This document shows positions 1 to 10,584 of a stretch of 64,000 nt of DNA, one piece after another. The notes below the pieces were generated by a model. It worked only from the letters and a program-made list of their open reading frames with translations, had not been told where the DNA came from and made no database searches. The stretch comes from Sanguinoderma infundibulare. Its lineage: Eukaryota > Basidiomycota > Agaricomycetes > Polyporales > Polyporaceae. Positions within the stretch are counted from its first letter, which is position 1, and the number at the start of each line of letters is the position of its first letter. Location: assembly GCA_032821775.1 (NCBI GenBank), contig JAVLRN010000009.1, forward strand, positions 1,860,001-1,924,000. The letters are read 5' to 3'. The position numbers and the translations under genes are program-made.

Positions 1-1
1 C

Positions 2-148
2 TTCACGATGCTCGAGCAGCACCACGTCCAGTACTCGCCCTGGTCCGGGGAGGACTTTGACGGCCTCGTCGACGAGGCACGGACACTGACGAGCAACCTT
101 GCGGACGACGTCCTGTCGTGGGGCAGGCGGTTGTTTCGGAGGAGATGA
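2..148 (+). CDS. 3' end of an unidentified gene
   Basis: An open frame enters from the left edge and ends at TGA 146-148, giving 48 C-terminal residues that finish in a basic tail (GRRLFRRR). The composition (acidic stretch with several Asp and Glu, then Arg-rich end) and GC-rich codon use resemble the other genes of the window. The start and most of the protein lie outside the window, so the family cannot be told. It converges on the minus-strand gene that ends at 431, leaving a 282-bp spacer in which I see no other feature. Confidence 0.5.
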   Translation, partial: FTMLEQHHVQYSPWSGEDFDGLVDEARTLTSNLADDVLSWGRRLFRRR

Positions 149-430
149 GGTGTATCTTATTTTTTGCTACTATGTTCGGAGATGATAGAATCGTACAATC
201 TGTCATATACAGTCGTATTACTCGTATAATACACATCGCAGGTGTCGTGCTCGAGCATAACGGCGTCTAGAGATACAGTTCCAAGGCGTGATGAGCGTAG
301 AAGGTCGTAAGATGAAAGGCGTTTTGAACGTGGGTTTTCGTGTTGGAGCAGGATGGGGATCGTATATCGTGCTGGCATTATGGTGACTTTGAGACCTCGT
401 CTGGAGGTGGGGGAACGCAGTCGCGACGAT

Positions 431-1807
431 CTAATTGTAGTACCGCCGAGGGGAGTCGGTGATATGCCCGGCTCCGTAGGGAGACCTGCTCTCGGGCGGA
501 ACCGACGACGTCCTGAGAGACGACGGCGTGCGCATATAAGCAGGCCTGCTACGGCGGTCGTCCGAGCGAGCGGAATGGTAGCTTCCGGGACCCTTCGCGC
601 TGTCGAGGCTGGGACGAGAGTGGCCCGAGGAGGACGTCTGCATCGAGGACTGGTGCGACGAGTACACCCGCCCGGACAACGCGCGGCTCGAGTGCGTCTG
701 CGCGGAGCCCTGCCGGGACGCGTTCGAGCGCGGGAGGCTCGTCGTCGACTGGATCGTGCCGCGCCGCTGGGGCGCGCGGCGGCTCGGGCGGGGGAAGCCG
801 TCGGAGCCGAGCGAGTAGGCGCCAGCGGACTCGGCGGGCGAGCCGCGCAGGGACGCGGGGGACAGCTGCGCGGGCGCGAAGCCGACGAGGGACATGTCGA
901 GGCTGAGGATGCTGCCTGTGGGCGTGCGCTGGATGACGCCGTTCTTGAAGGAGGCGTGCGGGGAGCCGCGGATGCCCATGGTGTCGAGACCGAGCATGTT
1001 GTTTCCGGGCGCGGGGGGGCTCGGGGTCCAGGTTACGGGGCCGGCGCGGGTTTGCACTGGATGAGCGGCTGGATGAGCACTGGTGGACGGGGTGAGGACC
1101 GGGAGAGCGGGAGGACGTACGCATCTGGAGAGGCTCCTCGGCATAGGCATAGGGAGAAGTCCTCGGCAGGGAGGCGTGGTTGCTCTTGGCTGAAGTCCGA
1201 GCGTTCTCGCTGGAGATTCGTCTAGCGCTGCTGCCGTTGCCACTGCGACTAGGGGAGTGCATACTAGTGCTCAATCCTCTTGAGTGCAGGCTGATTGGCG
1301 AAGAGTGCGCGACTTTCTGTGCGGCCTGAATGGGCTCTAGGTGAGCAAGATGGACTAGCGAGCATAAAAGCGGGCGACTCACGGCAACCATGGCGTAGAC
1401 CTTGGTCGCGTTAGTCCTGTAAACTTCAGCCCGAGCCAGAGCATCTTCCTCCGCCCTTTGGGAGCCTCCGTAATCGGAGAACTTGTAGAGACCATCACGT
1501 TCAATGCGAAGTCTGGGAGCGACTGCGTTAGCCAGCTGCCATGGACCGGATGGCATGGGATGAGTACTGACCCTTCAAGGCTCACTTGGATGGTCGTGCG
1601 CGTCTCGTGCCCCAAGCCGTGCTGGCACGCCTGGAAAGCATCGCGAGCCTCCATCATACGGGCATCGCCATCGCGGAGACGGTTGTTGTATACCGTCTTA
1701 CGAGTGTGTCGAGGTCTGAGTCGTGAGAGTATCCTAGTCGAGAGAGAGGGCCCAAAGCAATTAAGAGGCGCCTGCGCCGGGGATAAGTCGAGGCCATAAG
1801 AGCTCAT
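431..1807 (-). CDS. Unrecognised Ser/Arg/Pro-rich protein, 402 aa, 4 exons
   Basis: Four exons read from 1807 to 431: 1572-1807, 1383-1512, 1121-1325 and 431-1068. Introns are 59, 57 and 52 nt with GTCAGT, GTGAGT and GTACGT donors, and all phases close to give 402 residues. The first 120 residues look ordered and conserved-like (motifs NNRLRDGDARMMEARDAFQ and LRIERDGLYKFSDYGGS). The remainder is low-complexity, rich in Ser, Arg and Pro, and probably disordered. I do not recognise a domain. The ordered head plus long disordered tail would suit a regulatory or scaffold protein, but that is only inference. The intron at 1326-1382 could end at another in-frame AG, changing a few residues. Confidence 0.6.
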
Positions 1808-2415
1808 GCTGTCGACAAGCCGAGCGGGAAGATAATGTGAATAGGAGATGAACGTGAGGATCCTGGGGACCCATTGTCCGTTGCATCCGTCTGCTTTATA
1901 CGCCTCGTGCTACGAGCCTCTGGGCGTTCTTCAGGCTTCCGATGGCTCTTCGAGCTTCTTGGATTCCACGCCAAAACTGAGGGGATCGAAGTACGTTGTT
2001 GTACACATTGTTGTGCAGTGGCTACCTGGAAACGAGACATGCGAGACGTTGTCTCGCGCTCGTGAGCAACAAAAGACGCCAGCGTCAGCGCACAACAAGG
2101 CGCTGCTGCTAGCCTGATAGAAGGGGAGAAGGATGATCTACCGCAACGGCGGTTTACCCGGACAATTGAAGAGGCACATGGAGTATAAAGCAAGATGGAT
2201 GAATCATATGATAAGGCGAAAGGTTTTTGCAGCTGTGTGCGTCTGTGGGTCCACCAACGCCAAATGCGGACTCTTGTTCATAATAACGAGCTACCGAGTC
2301 TGCATGTGCGGTGAGGGTTCTAGGCAAAAGTTGTGAATGGCGTTCGTACCTATGTTAGTATCGAGGAATCAACAACAAAAATGACAAAAATCAAGCCAAA
2401 CCACCTGAGGGAAAC
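1808..2415. other. Intergenic spacer without a gene
   Basis: This stretch separates the Ser-rich gene from the tRNA. It holds only short unrelated open frames and should contain the promoter of the minus-strand gene starting at 1807. I see no repeat or conserved motif. Confidence 0.5.
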
Positions 2416-2507
2416 CGACACCAGCAGGATTTGAACCTGCGCTCCCAGAGGGAAACAGATGATCGAGCAATTCGAATCTGTCGCCTTAACCACTCGGCCA
2501 TAGTGTC
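2416..2507 (-). tRNA. tRNA-Ser(CGA) with a 10-nt intron
   Basis: Read on the minus strand, the gene starts GACACTA and ends TGGTGTC, which pair as a complete 7-bp acceptor stem (one G-T pair), followed by discriminator G at 2416. The D-arm box GGCCGAGTGGTTAAGGC and the T-arm box GGTTCAAATCC are present. There is a class II long variable arm (TCCCTCTGGGAGC), as expected for Ser. The anticodon stem ACAGA/TCTGT encloses TTCGAA, then an apparent 10-nt intron after position 37, then A. This gives anticodon CGA (reads UCG). The gene lies 209 bp upstream of the F-box gene on the other strand. Confidence 0.93.
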
Positions 2508-2715
2508 TTACAGTCACAAAGCATGGTGCACTATAGCACGAGACCTGACATATACCAATTTAGCACTTGCGTTGGCCATCCGGATGGCGGTTCCTTCCGC
2601 ATCCGCGGGTGTCGGGTTTAACCCGCCGTTTGCCCGCTTCTACATCAGGCCTCAGGCTCCCATAACGCATTGTTGACTTTTGGCTTATCAGCTTTCTTAC
2701 CTGGATCATAACGTG

Positions 2716-3994
2716 ATGGATGGCGTAACTGGTTGGGCACACACCCTGACACCAATCGACCTGGTTCTAACCGAGATTCTCTCGGCCATTTTCGAATTCG
2801 TTCCACGAGAACTTGACATTGGCTTCTTGACCATAGCCTCGTTCGGTTTCTTTCGTCTGAACAACGTTCAAGACGCATTGCCATTGACTATCGTGTTCCG
2901 CTGGTGGCGGCGAGTTGCGCTCACTACACCTGCGTTATGGTCCACCGTCGAAGATTCACCCAAACGCAATGATGACACTTGTCGACATCTCTTCCAAAAC
3001 GAACACACTGTGGGCCCACTGAGTGTTTTTTGCGACAGAGTCTCCAACCCTATCCTTAGCATCGTCCATGAGTATCGAGAGCACGTAGAACGGATGTACG
3101 TGCTTGGAAGCATCGGGCCCTCTGAAACACTTCAAAAAGCGAGCTTTCCAAGCTTGGAGCATTGTATCTTACATAGCGTGACAAGTCATGCTCCCGCGAC
3201 ACGAGCACCTACGTTCTCTGGAGAATCCATTCGTCTCCGTCGTTCTCGACTCCACCAACTTCCTCCCATCCTGTCCATGATCTTCCAATCTTCCATAATG
3301 CAGTCGGGCCAGGTGTATACCCCCGGCGACCTCCTGGACTTCCTTTCTGGAAGTCCCCGACTGCTGGAGCTTCAGATGCACAGCATGGCTTCCTGGGCCA
3401 AGCCTAGTATAATACTCAGCCACTGACGGAGCAATGGTGTGGGGCCCCAGACACTGTTGTTCCCCTCCACCGCCTAGAGATGTTATGTATCCTCGAGTTG
3501 CAGCATTGCCATGGCTTCCTCTTTCGACATAACCTCATGCATGTGCTCGACGTGCTCCTCACCCGGATCCTCTTTCCCGACACCTGCGTCGTACGGATTA
3601 AACCTACACACTTGGACGGTGCTTGGAATACCTCAGCCCTTGCCGGCGGGCGAAAATGCTTCTCGAATCCGCAGACGAAGGGTGTCATCCACACCTGTAT
3701 CATCGACGCTCGGTCGTTCTTGCTGACATTGAAAGCGCGCACTACACCAGGCTCGACATCTCTTAACCAGAACATGAGGGACACTCCCTTTGTGCCTAGC
3801 ACTTCCGCCAATCTTCGTGGAACCCGATCTTCGAAGACATCCGGGAGTTGTACGTGGTCATGCAGGTTATCTACGGGTGGGACGCGCATGTCTTCGCTGC
3901 CCTTCCACGGCTTGAGACGATCGTCGTCAGCCAGGGTAAAGAAGCATCAACAGTCTGGCCTTCAATTCTTCCATCACCACTCCGCGTCCTATAA
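2716..3994 (+). CDS. F-box family protein, probably frame-broken near 3.75 kb
   Basis: The first ATG in the open frame is 2716. An F-box-like stretch follows at once (motif TEILSAIFEFVP, then WRRVALTTPALW about 55 residues later), the usual start of the expanded agaricomycete F-box families that recruit targets to SCF ubiquitin ligases. A 44-nt intron (GTATAA..CCCCAG, 3407-3450) joins the first open frame to a leucine-rich part (MLCILELQHCHGFLFRHN) with matching phase. From about 3830 the plausible C-terminus (ELYVVMQVIYGW, FAALPRLETIVVSQG, stop 3992-3994) sits in a different frame. I found no splice pair that bridges 3740-3830. Either an intron escaped me or there is a frameshift, making it a pseudogene. 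Such families turn over fast. Confidence 0.5.
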
Positions 3995-4197
3995 AGAACA
4001 TCTTAGAGCGACCTCACGGAGCGATATCCACATCAATGAGATCATGATGAATCCGGTCCCCTTGTTTTCGGACACCCCACCCAACCCATCCCGACAAGAG
4101 CTACGACTTCAAGCGGTCCAGGACAAGAAACCATTCCACAACCCCAAATAAAGATACAGGTACCAACTAGATTCTAACAAACAAGACATGACCTCGT

Positions 4198-5506
4198 CTA
4201 CTTCGGGAGACCATCTGGGCCGAGGAGAGCCTCCTCCGGGCCCAGGGTCCTCGGGCCGTCACCGACGCGAGTATGAATGAGGCCCTTGACCGCACCAACA
4301 CCGAATGGCTTGGAAACGGCCTCGTTGAAGCCGTCCACGACATTGCCCTGCACGCCCACAGCGCCGAAGAGCCCGAACGGATCCTTGAAGTTTTCTGCCT
4401 GTGGGAAGTACTTGACGATGAGTTCGACGATCTCCTTGATGTTCTCCTTCGGGGCGTAGATGACCGCGTTCGGGCCTGCGTCGTACGTGTACGCAGCCTT
4501 GAGCTTGCCGGTCTTCTCGACCGCGACGCGGTTGTACTCGACGATGAGGGCGATGATCGTGCGCGAGACGTCGTTCATGTAGAAGATGGGCGGCTCGGTG
4601 TCGAGGGCGACGGCGTGGAACTGGTTCGAGTCCTGCATGGTGATGCGGGCGAACGCGTCGAAGTCGCGGGCACGGATCGCGTCGGAGATGGCGGCCATGC
4701 GGGCGGGGACGACGTGCTGGATGCGGTGCTGGAGGAGGGGCGAGGTGTCGACGGTGCGCTGCATGCCGGCGGTGGAGGAGGTGCCCTTCTTCTCGTCGTT
4801 AACGACGCAGATGAGGGCGTGTACGTCGGGCCAGTGCTCGCGCGGGGCGACCTCGACGGCGAGGGAGTCGGAGCCGTCGGGGCGGTCACCCATCTGCCAG
4901 GCGACGAAGCCGCCGAAGAGGGAGCGGCAGGCGGAGCCGGAGCCCTGGCGGGCGATGCGGGAGAGGTCGGACTGGGAGGTCGAGAGGCGGTAGAGGGCGG
5001 CGAGGGAGGCGACGAGGGCTGCGAAGCCGGACGCGGAGGACGCGAGGCCGGCGGCGGTGGGGAAGTTGTTGCGGGAGGAGATGTGGACGGGGTAACCGGA
5101 GATCTGGGACAAGACGCGTTGGGCGCGCGATGGACGGACGTTGAAGAGGCGAGTCTCACCTTGGGCAGGGACGGATCCTTGTCCTCGAGCTGCTTTCGGA
5201 GCGCCTTCATCTCCTTAATGCACGTTGCGAGTCGCCCCCCATCCTTGATCTCGTCCTCGGCGCCGTTCAGCCAGAGCCTGTCCTTTTGGAACGAGGGATC
5301 TGCGCGTGACGTGGTGGTGGAACGCAGATGGTCCTGATCAAGAGTGACTGAGAGCGACGAGTTAGTGGGGAGGATAAGTTTGGTGTCGCGCTTGCCCCAG
5401 TACCTATGTTGGGTCAATCGTGGATAGATCGGGGCAGATCGCAAAAGACGCACTTTATGCAGGCGATGTTGACCGGTGCGGAGGCGGTTGCTTGGAAGAC
5501 GGTCAT
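4198..5506 (-). CDS. ERG19: Diphosphomevalonate decarboxylase, 400 aa
   Basis: Catalyses the ATP-dependent decarboxylation of mevalonate diphosphate to isopentenyl diphosphate, the last step of the mevalonate pathway feeding ergosterol, quinones, prenylation and terpenes. Three exons: 5454-5506, 5160-5403 and 4198-5103, with introns of 50 and 56 nt. The product is 400 residues, close to the yeast enzyme. Family motifs are plain: PVNIACIKYWGKRD at the N-terminus, NNFPTAAGLASSASGFAAL (GHMP phosphate-binding region, residues about 111-129), GSGSACRSLFGGFVAW, PPIFYMND and YTYDAGPNAV. The chosen ATG gives the typical short N-terminus before the APVNIA motif. It is divergent from CCR4, and the two share a 571-bp promoter region. 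Cytosolic or peroxisomal location cannot be told; no obvious PTS1. Confidence 0.97.
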
Positions 5507-6077
5507 GGTGGGTAGTGCAGGAGGTATATGGCAGCAAACAAGGGCGCGAGGGGGCTTAAGTAGCGACGAGGAGGCATTGCACCATGTCTTGAAATCTTGA
5601 AATCGTACGGCTTGTATCTTGCACCTGCCTTTTCGGGCGCCGGAGATCGTCTGCCTTCAATTTACGTGTCGGGGTCTCGAGGAGCGCTAACCCCCGCACT
5701 CAGCCCACCCTCGGCCAGAGACAGCGGTCTGCTTGCTGCCGTCGGAGTCGTTCGAGCGCATCGGAGGACAGTCGAGCGGCTCCAGTCCGACCTCGGCCGG
5801 GGGCTGAGAGAGACTCTGCGAGAGAAGAGCGGCCGCTGGGAGTCGCCGTTTGCGGAGCGGAGGTCGCTTAGTCAGCCGAGGAAGAGAGAGCTGTGCTCGT
5901 CATCGTTGGGAGCGAGACGGACAAACATTCCACGCTCGCTGTTGCTTACGACGACCACGACCATCCACACGTCTCTTCTCTTCTCTCCCTGTGTCCATAG
6001 TCCTTCTCTCCTCTTCTTTCTGCCCCCGTCATCCCCCCCTACCCGTCTTCAGCGTGGCGACTCTCACCGCCAATGCG
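5507..6077. promoter_or_regulatory. Shared divergent promoter region, ERG19 / CCR4
   Basis: 571 bp lie between the two start codons, which point away from each other. The part next to CCR4 (about 5940-6055) is strongly pyrimidine-rich (runs of TCTTCTCTTCTC type), common before fungal transcription starts. No canonical TATA box is evident. Assignment as a bidirectional promoter is from position only. Confidence 0.5.
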
Positions 6078-8698
6078 ATGTACTATCCTCAACAATCCCC
6101 GGGCATTGCCCACAAGCTCCCCACCCACCAGCATCCAGCTCAAGTCCAGGATCAGTCTGCATGGGCAAGACATCCGGCCTATGGGCCCGCCAACAACTCT
6201 CATCCCCCAACATCGCCCGCCTACCCCCTCTTCGCCCATAACGGTACAATGACCGCCTTGCAGCACCATCCCCACCAGCACATGCCCGGTCCCCTCACCC
6301 ACCATCATCACCAGAACTCCCTTTCTCACCCCCACTTCTCCTCCCCACCCAATGGCAACGGAATGCAGGGGCCGCATGGAGCATTGGGACAGGGCGGCTC
6401 CCCCGGGACGATAGCGACCCAGATGATGACCGCCCATTGGCAGCAGCAATTGCTCAAGTGCGAGGTGCGTCTCTACTTTCTTGGGATTGCCACGATATCG
6501 CACCGCTACCATACATCTCTTTCCACACCTTCGCCCTTGTCGCACTCCCCCAAGTTGAGGTCGTTTGACCCTTGTAGTTTTCCCTCTCTCACTCCCCACC
6601 CCAATTTCTGTCGGCCCATGTTCAGTTTTCTTACATCCCATCCCTCCCTTTCTTCTTAGATGATCCGTGCGTCAAGATCACCCCACCATCGAGCAAGAGC
6701 AAGCGCCATGGCCGCGCGTACAGTTCAGAAGTCCGCCATTCCCATCACAAATCCCAATGCGATCAAACTCCCGGAGACGAACGGAGTCGCAAAGGATGCA
6801 GATCCTGCCTCTAACGCATCCCCTGCAACCAAGTTTCAGGCCGCTTCAGACATGTCCCCTACAACTGCGAGCGCTCTCGCTAACCATCCTTCTGCCACCG
6901 TCCCACCCGTGGCCGAGGCCTCACGTCCAACGGCTCCCAAACCTGGCAACACTTGGCAGTCATTGGACATGGGAGGTGTCGGCCTCAAGAACATCCCTCC
7001 GACCTCTGGTCTCTTCGCCTTCACATTCCTCACCAACCTCTATCTTAATCACAATGCCCTCACCGCCGTCCCCCCTCAGATCGCCAAGCTCCGCCATCTG
7101 GAACTTCTCGACCTCTCCGGGAACGGTCTTATGTCCATTCCTGTGGAACTCGGGATGTTGACGTCGCTCAAGGAGTTGTACCTATTCGACAATCACCTGC
7201 AGACCATTCCGCCCGAACTCGGCACACTGCATCAACTACAGACGCTTGGGATCGAGGGAAATCCGCTGGAGCCGTCGCTGAAGCAGATCGTCCAGAAGGA
7301 CGGCACACCTGCGCTAATCTCGTACCTCCGCGACTCGTGCCCCATCCCTGCCGCCCCTCCCGACCGGATATGGAAGCAATTCGTTGGCCAGGTGGAACGA
7401 GAAGCAATGAACGGTGACCCAACGGCAGAAGCCTTCTCGGTCTTGTGTTACAACATCCTCTGCGAGCGGTGCGCGACGGAGAGGTTGTATGGGTACACCC
7501 CGTCGTGGGCGTTGCAGTGGGATTACCGCAAGGAGCTCATCCTCACCGAGATCCTCCAACATAACGCGGACTTCCTCTGCTTACAGGAGGTGGACAACGC
7601 GCAGTACGAGGAGTACTTCTCGAAGCAGCTCGCGCAGCATGACTACGAGGGGGCGCACTGGGCCAAGTCGCGGTACAAGATGATGAGCGAGAGTGAGCGG
7701 CGTATGGTCGACGGCAGTGCTATCTTTTACAAGGCGTCGAAGTGAGTCTCATTATCCGTCAGTGGCGGGCCGGGCGGTGCTGAATATAGCGATCATAGAT
7801 ACTCGCTTGTGGAGAAGCACCTCATCGAGTACAGCACAGTGGCGATGCAGCGTCCCGACTTCAAGAAGACGGACGACATGTTCAACCGCGTGCTCGGCAA
7901 AGACCACATTGCCGTCGTGTGTCTTCTGGAGAACAAGGAGACAGGGACCCGGATAATCGTCGCGAACACGCACTTGCACTGGGACCCCGCGTTTAGCGAC
8001 GTCAAGCTCGTGCAGACCGCATTGCTCATTGAGGAGGTGGAGAAGATCGCGCAGAACTTCGCGAGGTACCCACCACGTCTTCCCCCAACTCCGTCATCAG
8101 CGGCGTCCTCGACAACCAGTCCCTCCGCCGGAGAGAACAACGCGTCGGCGCGTCCTCCTCCAGTCTACTCGGACGGCTACAAGATCCCCATTGTCGTATG
8201 TGGTGACTTGAACTCGATCCCCCAGAGTGGTGTGTACGAGTTCCTGTCGACGGGCTCCCTTCCTCCCGACCATGAGGACTTCCTATCGCACACGTACGGG
8301 AAGTACACGACGGACGGTCTGCGCCACCGTCTGGGTCTCAAGAGCGCGTACGCCGGCCTGGGCGAGCTGTCGATGTCGAACTACACGCCGACGTTCAAGG
8401 GCACGCTAGACTACATCTGGTACACGACGGCGAATCTGTCCGTCAACGCTGTCCTCGGCGAGGTGGACCAGGGCTATCTGGACAAGGTTGTTGGCTTCCC
8501 CAATGCCCACTTCCCGTCTGAGTACGTCGTCTCGCTTGTGTCGTTCGTGGTGATTGTGATGCTGATGATGATGGCATGGCTTGCAATCATAGTCACCTGT
8601 GTATCGTCTCTGATTTCCGTGTTCGTCCTCCTCGGGAAGCGCCGCCGCCACGTCCACCGCCCGTATTTCCAGAGTCGTCGTCGCGCGCGCACAACTGA
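6078..8698 (+). CDS. CCR4: CCR4-type poly(A) deadenylase, 765 aa
   Basis: Catalytic subunit of the CCR4-NOT complex, which shortens poly(A) tails and starts cytoplasmic mRNA decay. Exons are 6078-6464, 6660-7741, 7799-8521 and 8593-8698; phases close at 765 residues. The N-terminus is rich in His, Pro and Gln (low complexity). Leucine-rich repeats (NLYLNHNALTAVP, LLDLSGNGLMSIP, ELYLFDNHLQTIP), which bind CAF1/POP2 in yeast, precede the endonuclease/exonuclease/phosphatase domain. Its active-site motifs are LCYNILCERCAT, CLQEVDN (metal Glu), NTHLHWDP, CGDLNS (Asp/Asn) and the final SDHLCIVSDF with the catalytic His. That last motif exists only after splicing the 71-nt intron 8522-8592. Intron 1 (195 nt) is long for this window. 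Confidence 0.96.
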
Positions 8699-9443
8699 GC
8701 GGTACCTAGGTGCCTGTCACGCACCCCGTGCCCTGCGTTCTGCGCACATTCCGCGTCCCAACCATCGCTACCCGCTACCTGCCTTTTTTGTGTATACTTG
8801 GCTCTTGTAAATATCTGAATCGCCGCACGCTTGTGTGACCCACGCGCGATAATGCGGCAGCAATCCTTCCCTTTGCAACTTCCGCTCCCTTCTCCACCCG
8901 CCCTGCCCTGTATTCGGAACCACAGCGCAGTTTTTTGTTTGCCTCTTCTGCTGTTGTTTCAGGGTTCCCCTCTCGTCTCGTACATTTGTTTGTCTCTCTG
9001 GTGTGTCATTTGTGTTATTTTTTATATTTGCCTTTGCCTCCAAGTCCTACTTGTCCGTCCCCGCCCCCACCACTTTCGTGAAACCGACTTGTGTCTGACC
9101 CAACACATCACCCACCCCCATACCTCACTCGATCCGAACTGTCTCTTTCTCGCTCGTGTGTTCGTTGTGTCTCGTCGTCCCCCTCGTCCGTCTGCTTGCT
9201 TTCTCGTATTGGTACATACATACATATCTGTCGCGATCGACCACTCTGCAAAACTGTAGCATGTGCGTGTACGGCTGTCCTGTTCAATATAAAATTTCTT
9301 TCAAATCTCAAACCCTCGCGATGTGCACGGGACGTGGCAGACCGCGTCCTGATCAAGCGTGGACCAGATTCGTACCTTACATTGCGCAGACACTGCACAG
9401 CCTACTCGTACATCCCGTGCTGAAGGCGACATAGAGGGGGAAG
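8699..9443. other. 3' flank of CCR4; no gene seen
   Basis: This stretch is pyrimidine-rich, with T-rich patches near 8930-9050. AATATAAA near 9288 could serve as a polyadenylation signal for CCR4. The aldo/keto reductase gene converges from the other side, so its own 3' UTR also lies here. Confidence 0.4.
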
Positions 9444-10584
9444 CTAGCCTCGAATGATCTTGAGGACATCGTCGACGGATGCCTGGATGTCATCCAGATC
9501 CAGCTTCTCAGCCGCCAGAGCCTCGTCCATGTGCTGTTCGTTCGTCGTACCGCAGAGGGGGGTGACGCCGTGTAGTTGCGCGATTCTGAACAGCGCCTGC
9601 GGTGGCGTGCAATCCTTCGTCGAGGCGATCGACCGGATGGTCGGGTGACGAAGAAGGGTGGGCGAGCCGGAGAGCGTCCAGAATGACCTGCGACGAGGAG
9701 GGCCGCGTTCAGCGCGCATACCGGACGTCCGGGCGTTGCGCGCAGGACTCACTGGTACTGGATGCCGTGCTCGACGCAGTACGCCCAGACGGCGGCGTCC
9801 CACCCGTTCCCCTCGTGCCAGCGGTTCTGCACGACGTCCGGCCGGCGGCCGCCGTCGCGCTCGAGCGCGGCGAGGACGGCGACGTCGTACGCGTTGCTCA
9901 CGCCGATCTTGCGGACGGTCCCGGCGTCTTGCAGGGTGACGAGCGTGCGCCAGGCTGCGAGCGTCTGCGGGAGGGTGCGGAGGGGCGAGTGCAGGACGAG
10001 GGAGTCGAGGTACGTCGTGCGGAGGTGAGTGAGCGAAGTCTGGAGGGAGGCGTGGATCTGGGTCGGGATGTCGGTTTGGGGGTCGTAGGGGAGGGGTTGG
10101 GTTTGGTCTTGGCCGTCGATGGAGGTGAACCTTTGAGATGGGGATGGGGTGGTTCGGAAGGGGAAGAAGGAGGAGAGGGAAGGTGGGACGCACTTTGTTT
10201 GGAGGAAGAGGTCCTCGCGCTTGATGCCGTGCTCGTCGTAGAGGATCTGGAGCGCAGCTCCTACAAGATCTTCGCTTGTGAACGTGTTGGGAGTTGACCG
10301 TGGGCATGAAGCATCGCAGCAAAATCCCTCACCGATAGTGCTTTGGTTGACATGCTGATGGTACGATGAGACCTTGAACAGCTCGTGGAAGTATGCAAGG
10401 CAGCGATGGGGCGCACCTGTGTCGATCGCCCTGAAGCCGTGGAGGACGGCACTCACGACAAGTGCCGTCGTGCGCTCCTTCTTCCTGTTGGTGATTCAAT
10501 AGCACACTGAATGGATGCAAAGAGCACGTTCTGAGAGCAAATTTCTTACCACGCCGTCCCGTATATGATCTTCGTAACGGCCAT
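9444..10584 (-). CDS. Aldo/keto reductase, 275 aa, 6 exons
   Basis: NAD(P)H-linked oxidoreductase of the AKR superfamily; the substrate cannot be read from sequence. Exons (minus order) are 10550-10584, 10417-10484, 10333-10354 (22 nt), 10194-10274, 9753-10130 and 9444-9687. All splice phases fit and give 275 residues. Visible motifs: GFRAIDT (catalytic Asp of the tetrad), QPKHYRED after two splices (catalytic-tyrosine region; the usual Tyr-dependent motif is altered), LFLQTKFT (Lys), LDSLVLHSPL (His), GTVRKIGVSN and VVQNRWHEGN (cofactor loop). The N-terminus MAVTKIIYGTAWKKERT begins the TIM barrel. It is shorter than typical 300-330-residue AKRs but matches the compact fungal group with QPKHY. 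It converges with CCR4. Confidence 0.9.

Noticed and set aside
549..1556. 335-residue minus-strand frame as the product of the Ser-rich gene
   Set aside because: After about 1121 it turns into Arg/Pro-rich out-of-frame translation. The 52-nt GTACGT..CATCCAG intron leads to the other frame with natural composition and correct phase.
4273..5337. 354-residue open frame on the plus strand
   Set aside because: It is the antisense shadow of ERG19 in GC-rich codons; the protein is Gly/Glu/Asp/Val-rich without motifs, whereas the minus strand encodes a complete enzyme.
9602..10297. 231-residue plus-strand frame across the reductase
   Set aside because: It is the antisense of the aldo/keto reductase exons and introns, with no motif of its own.
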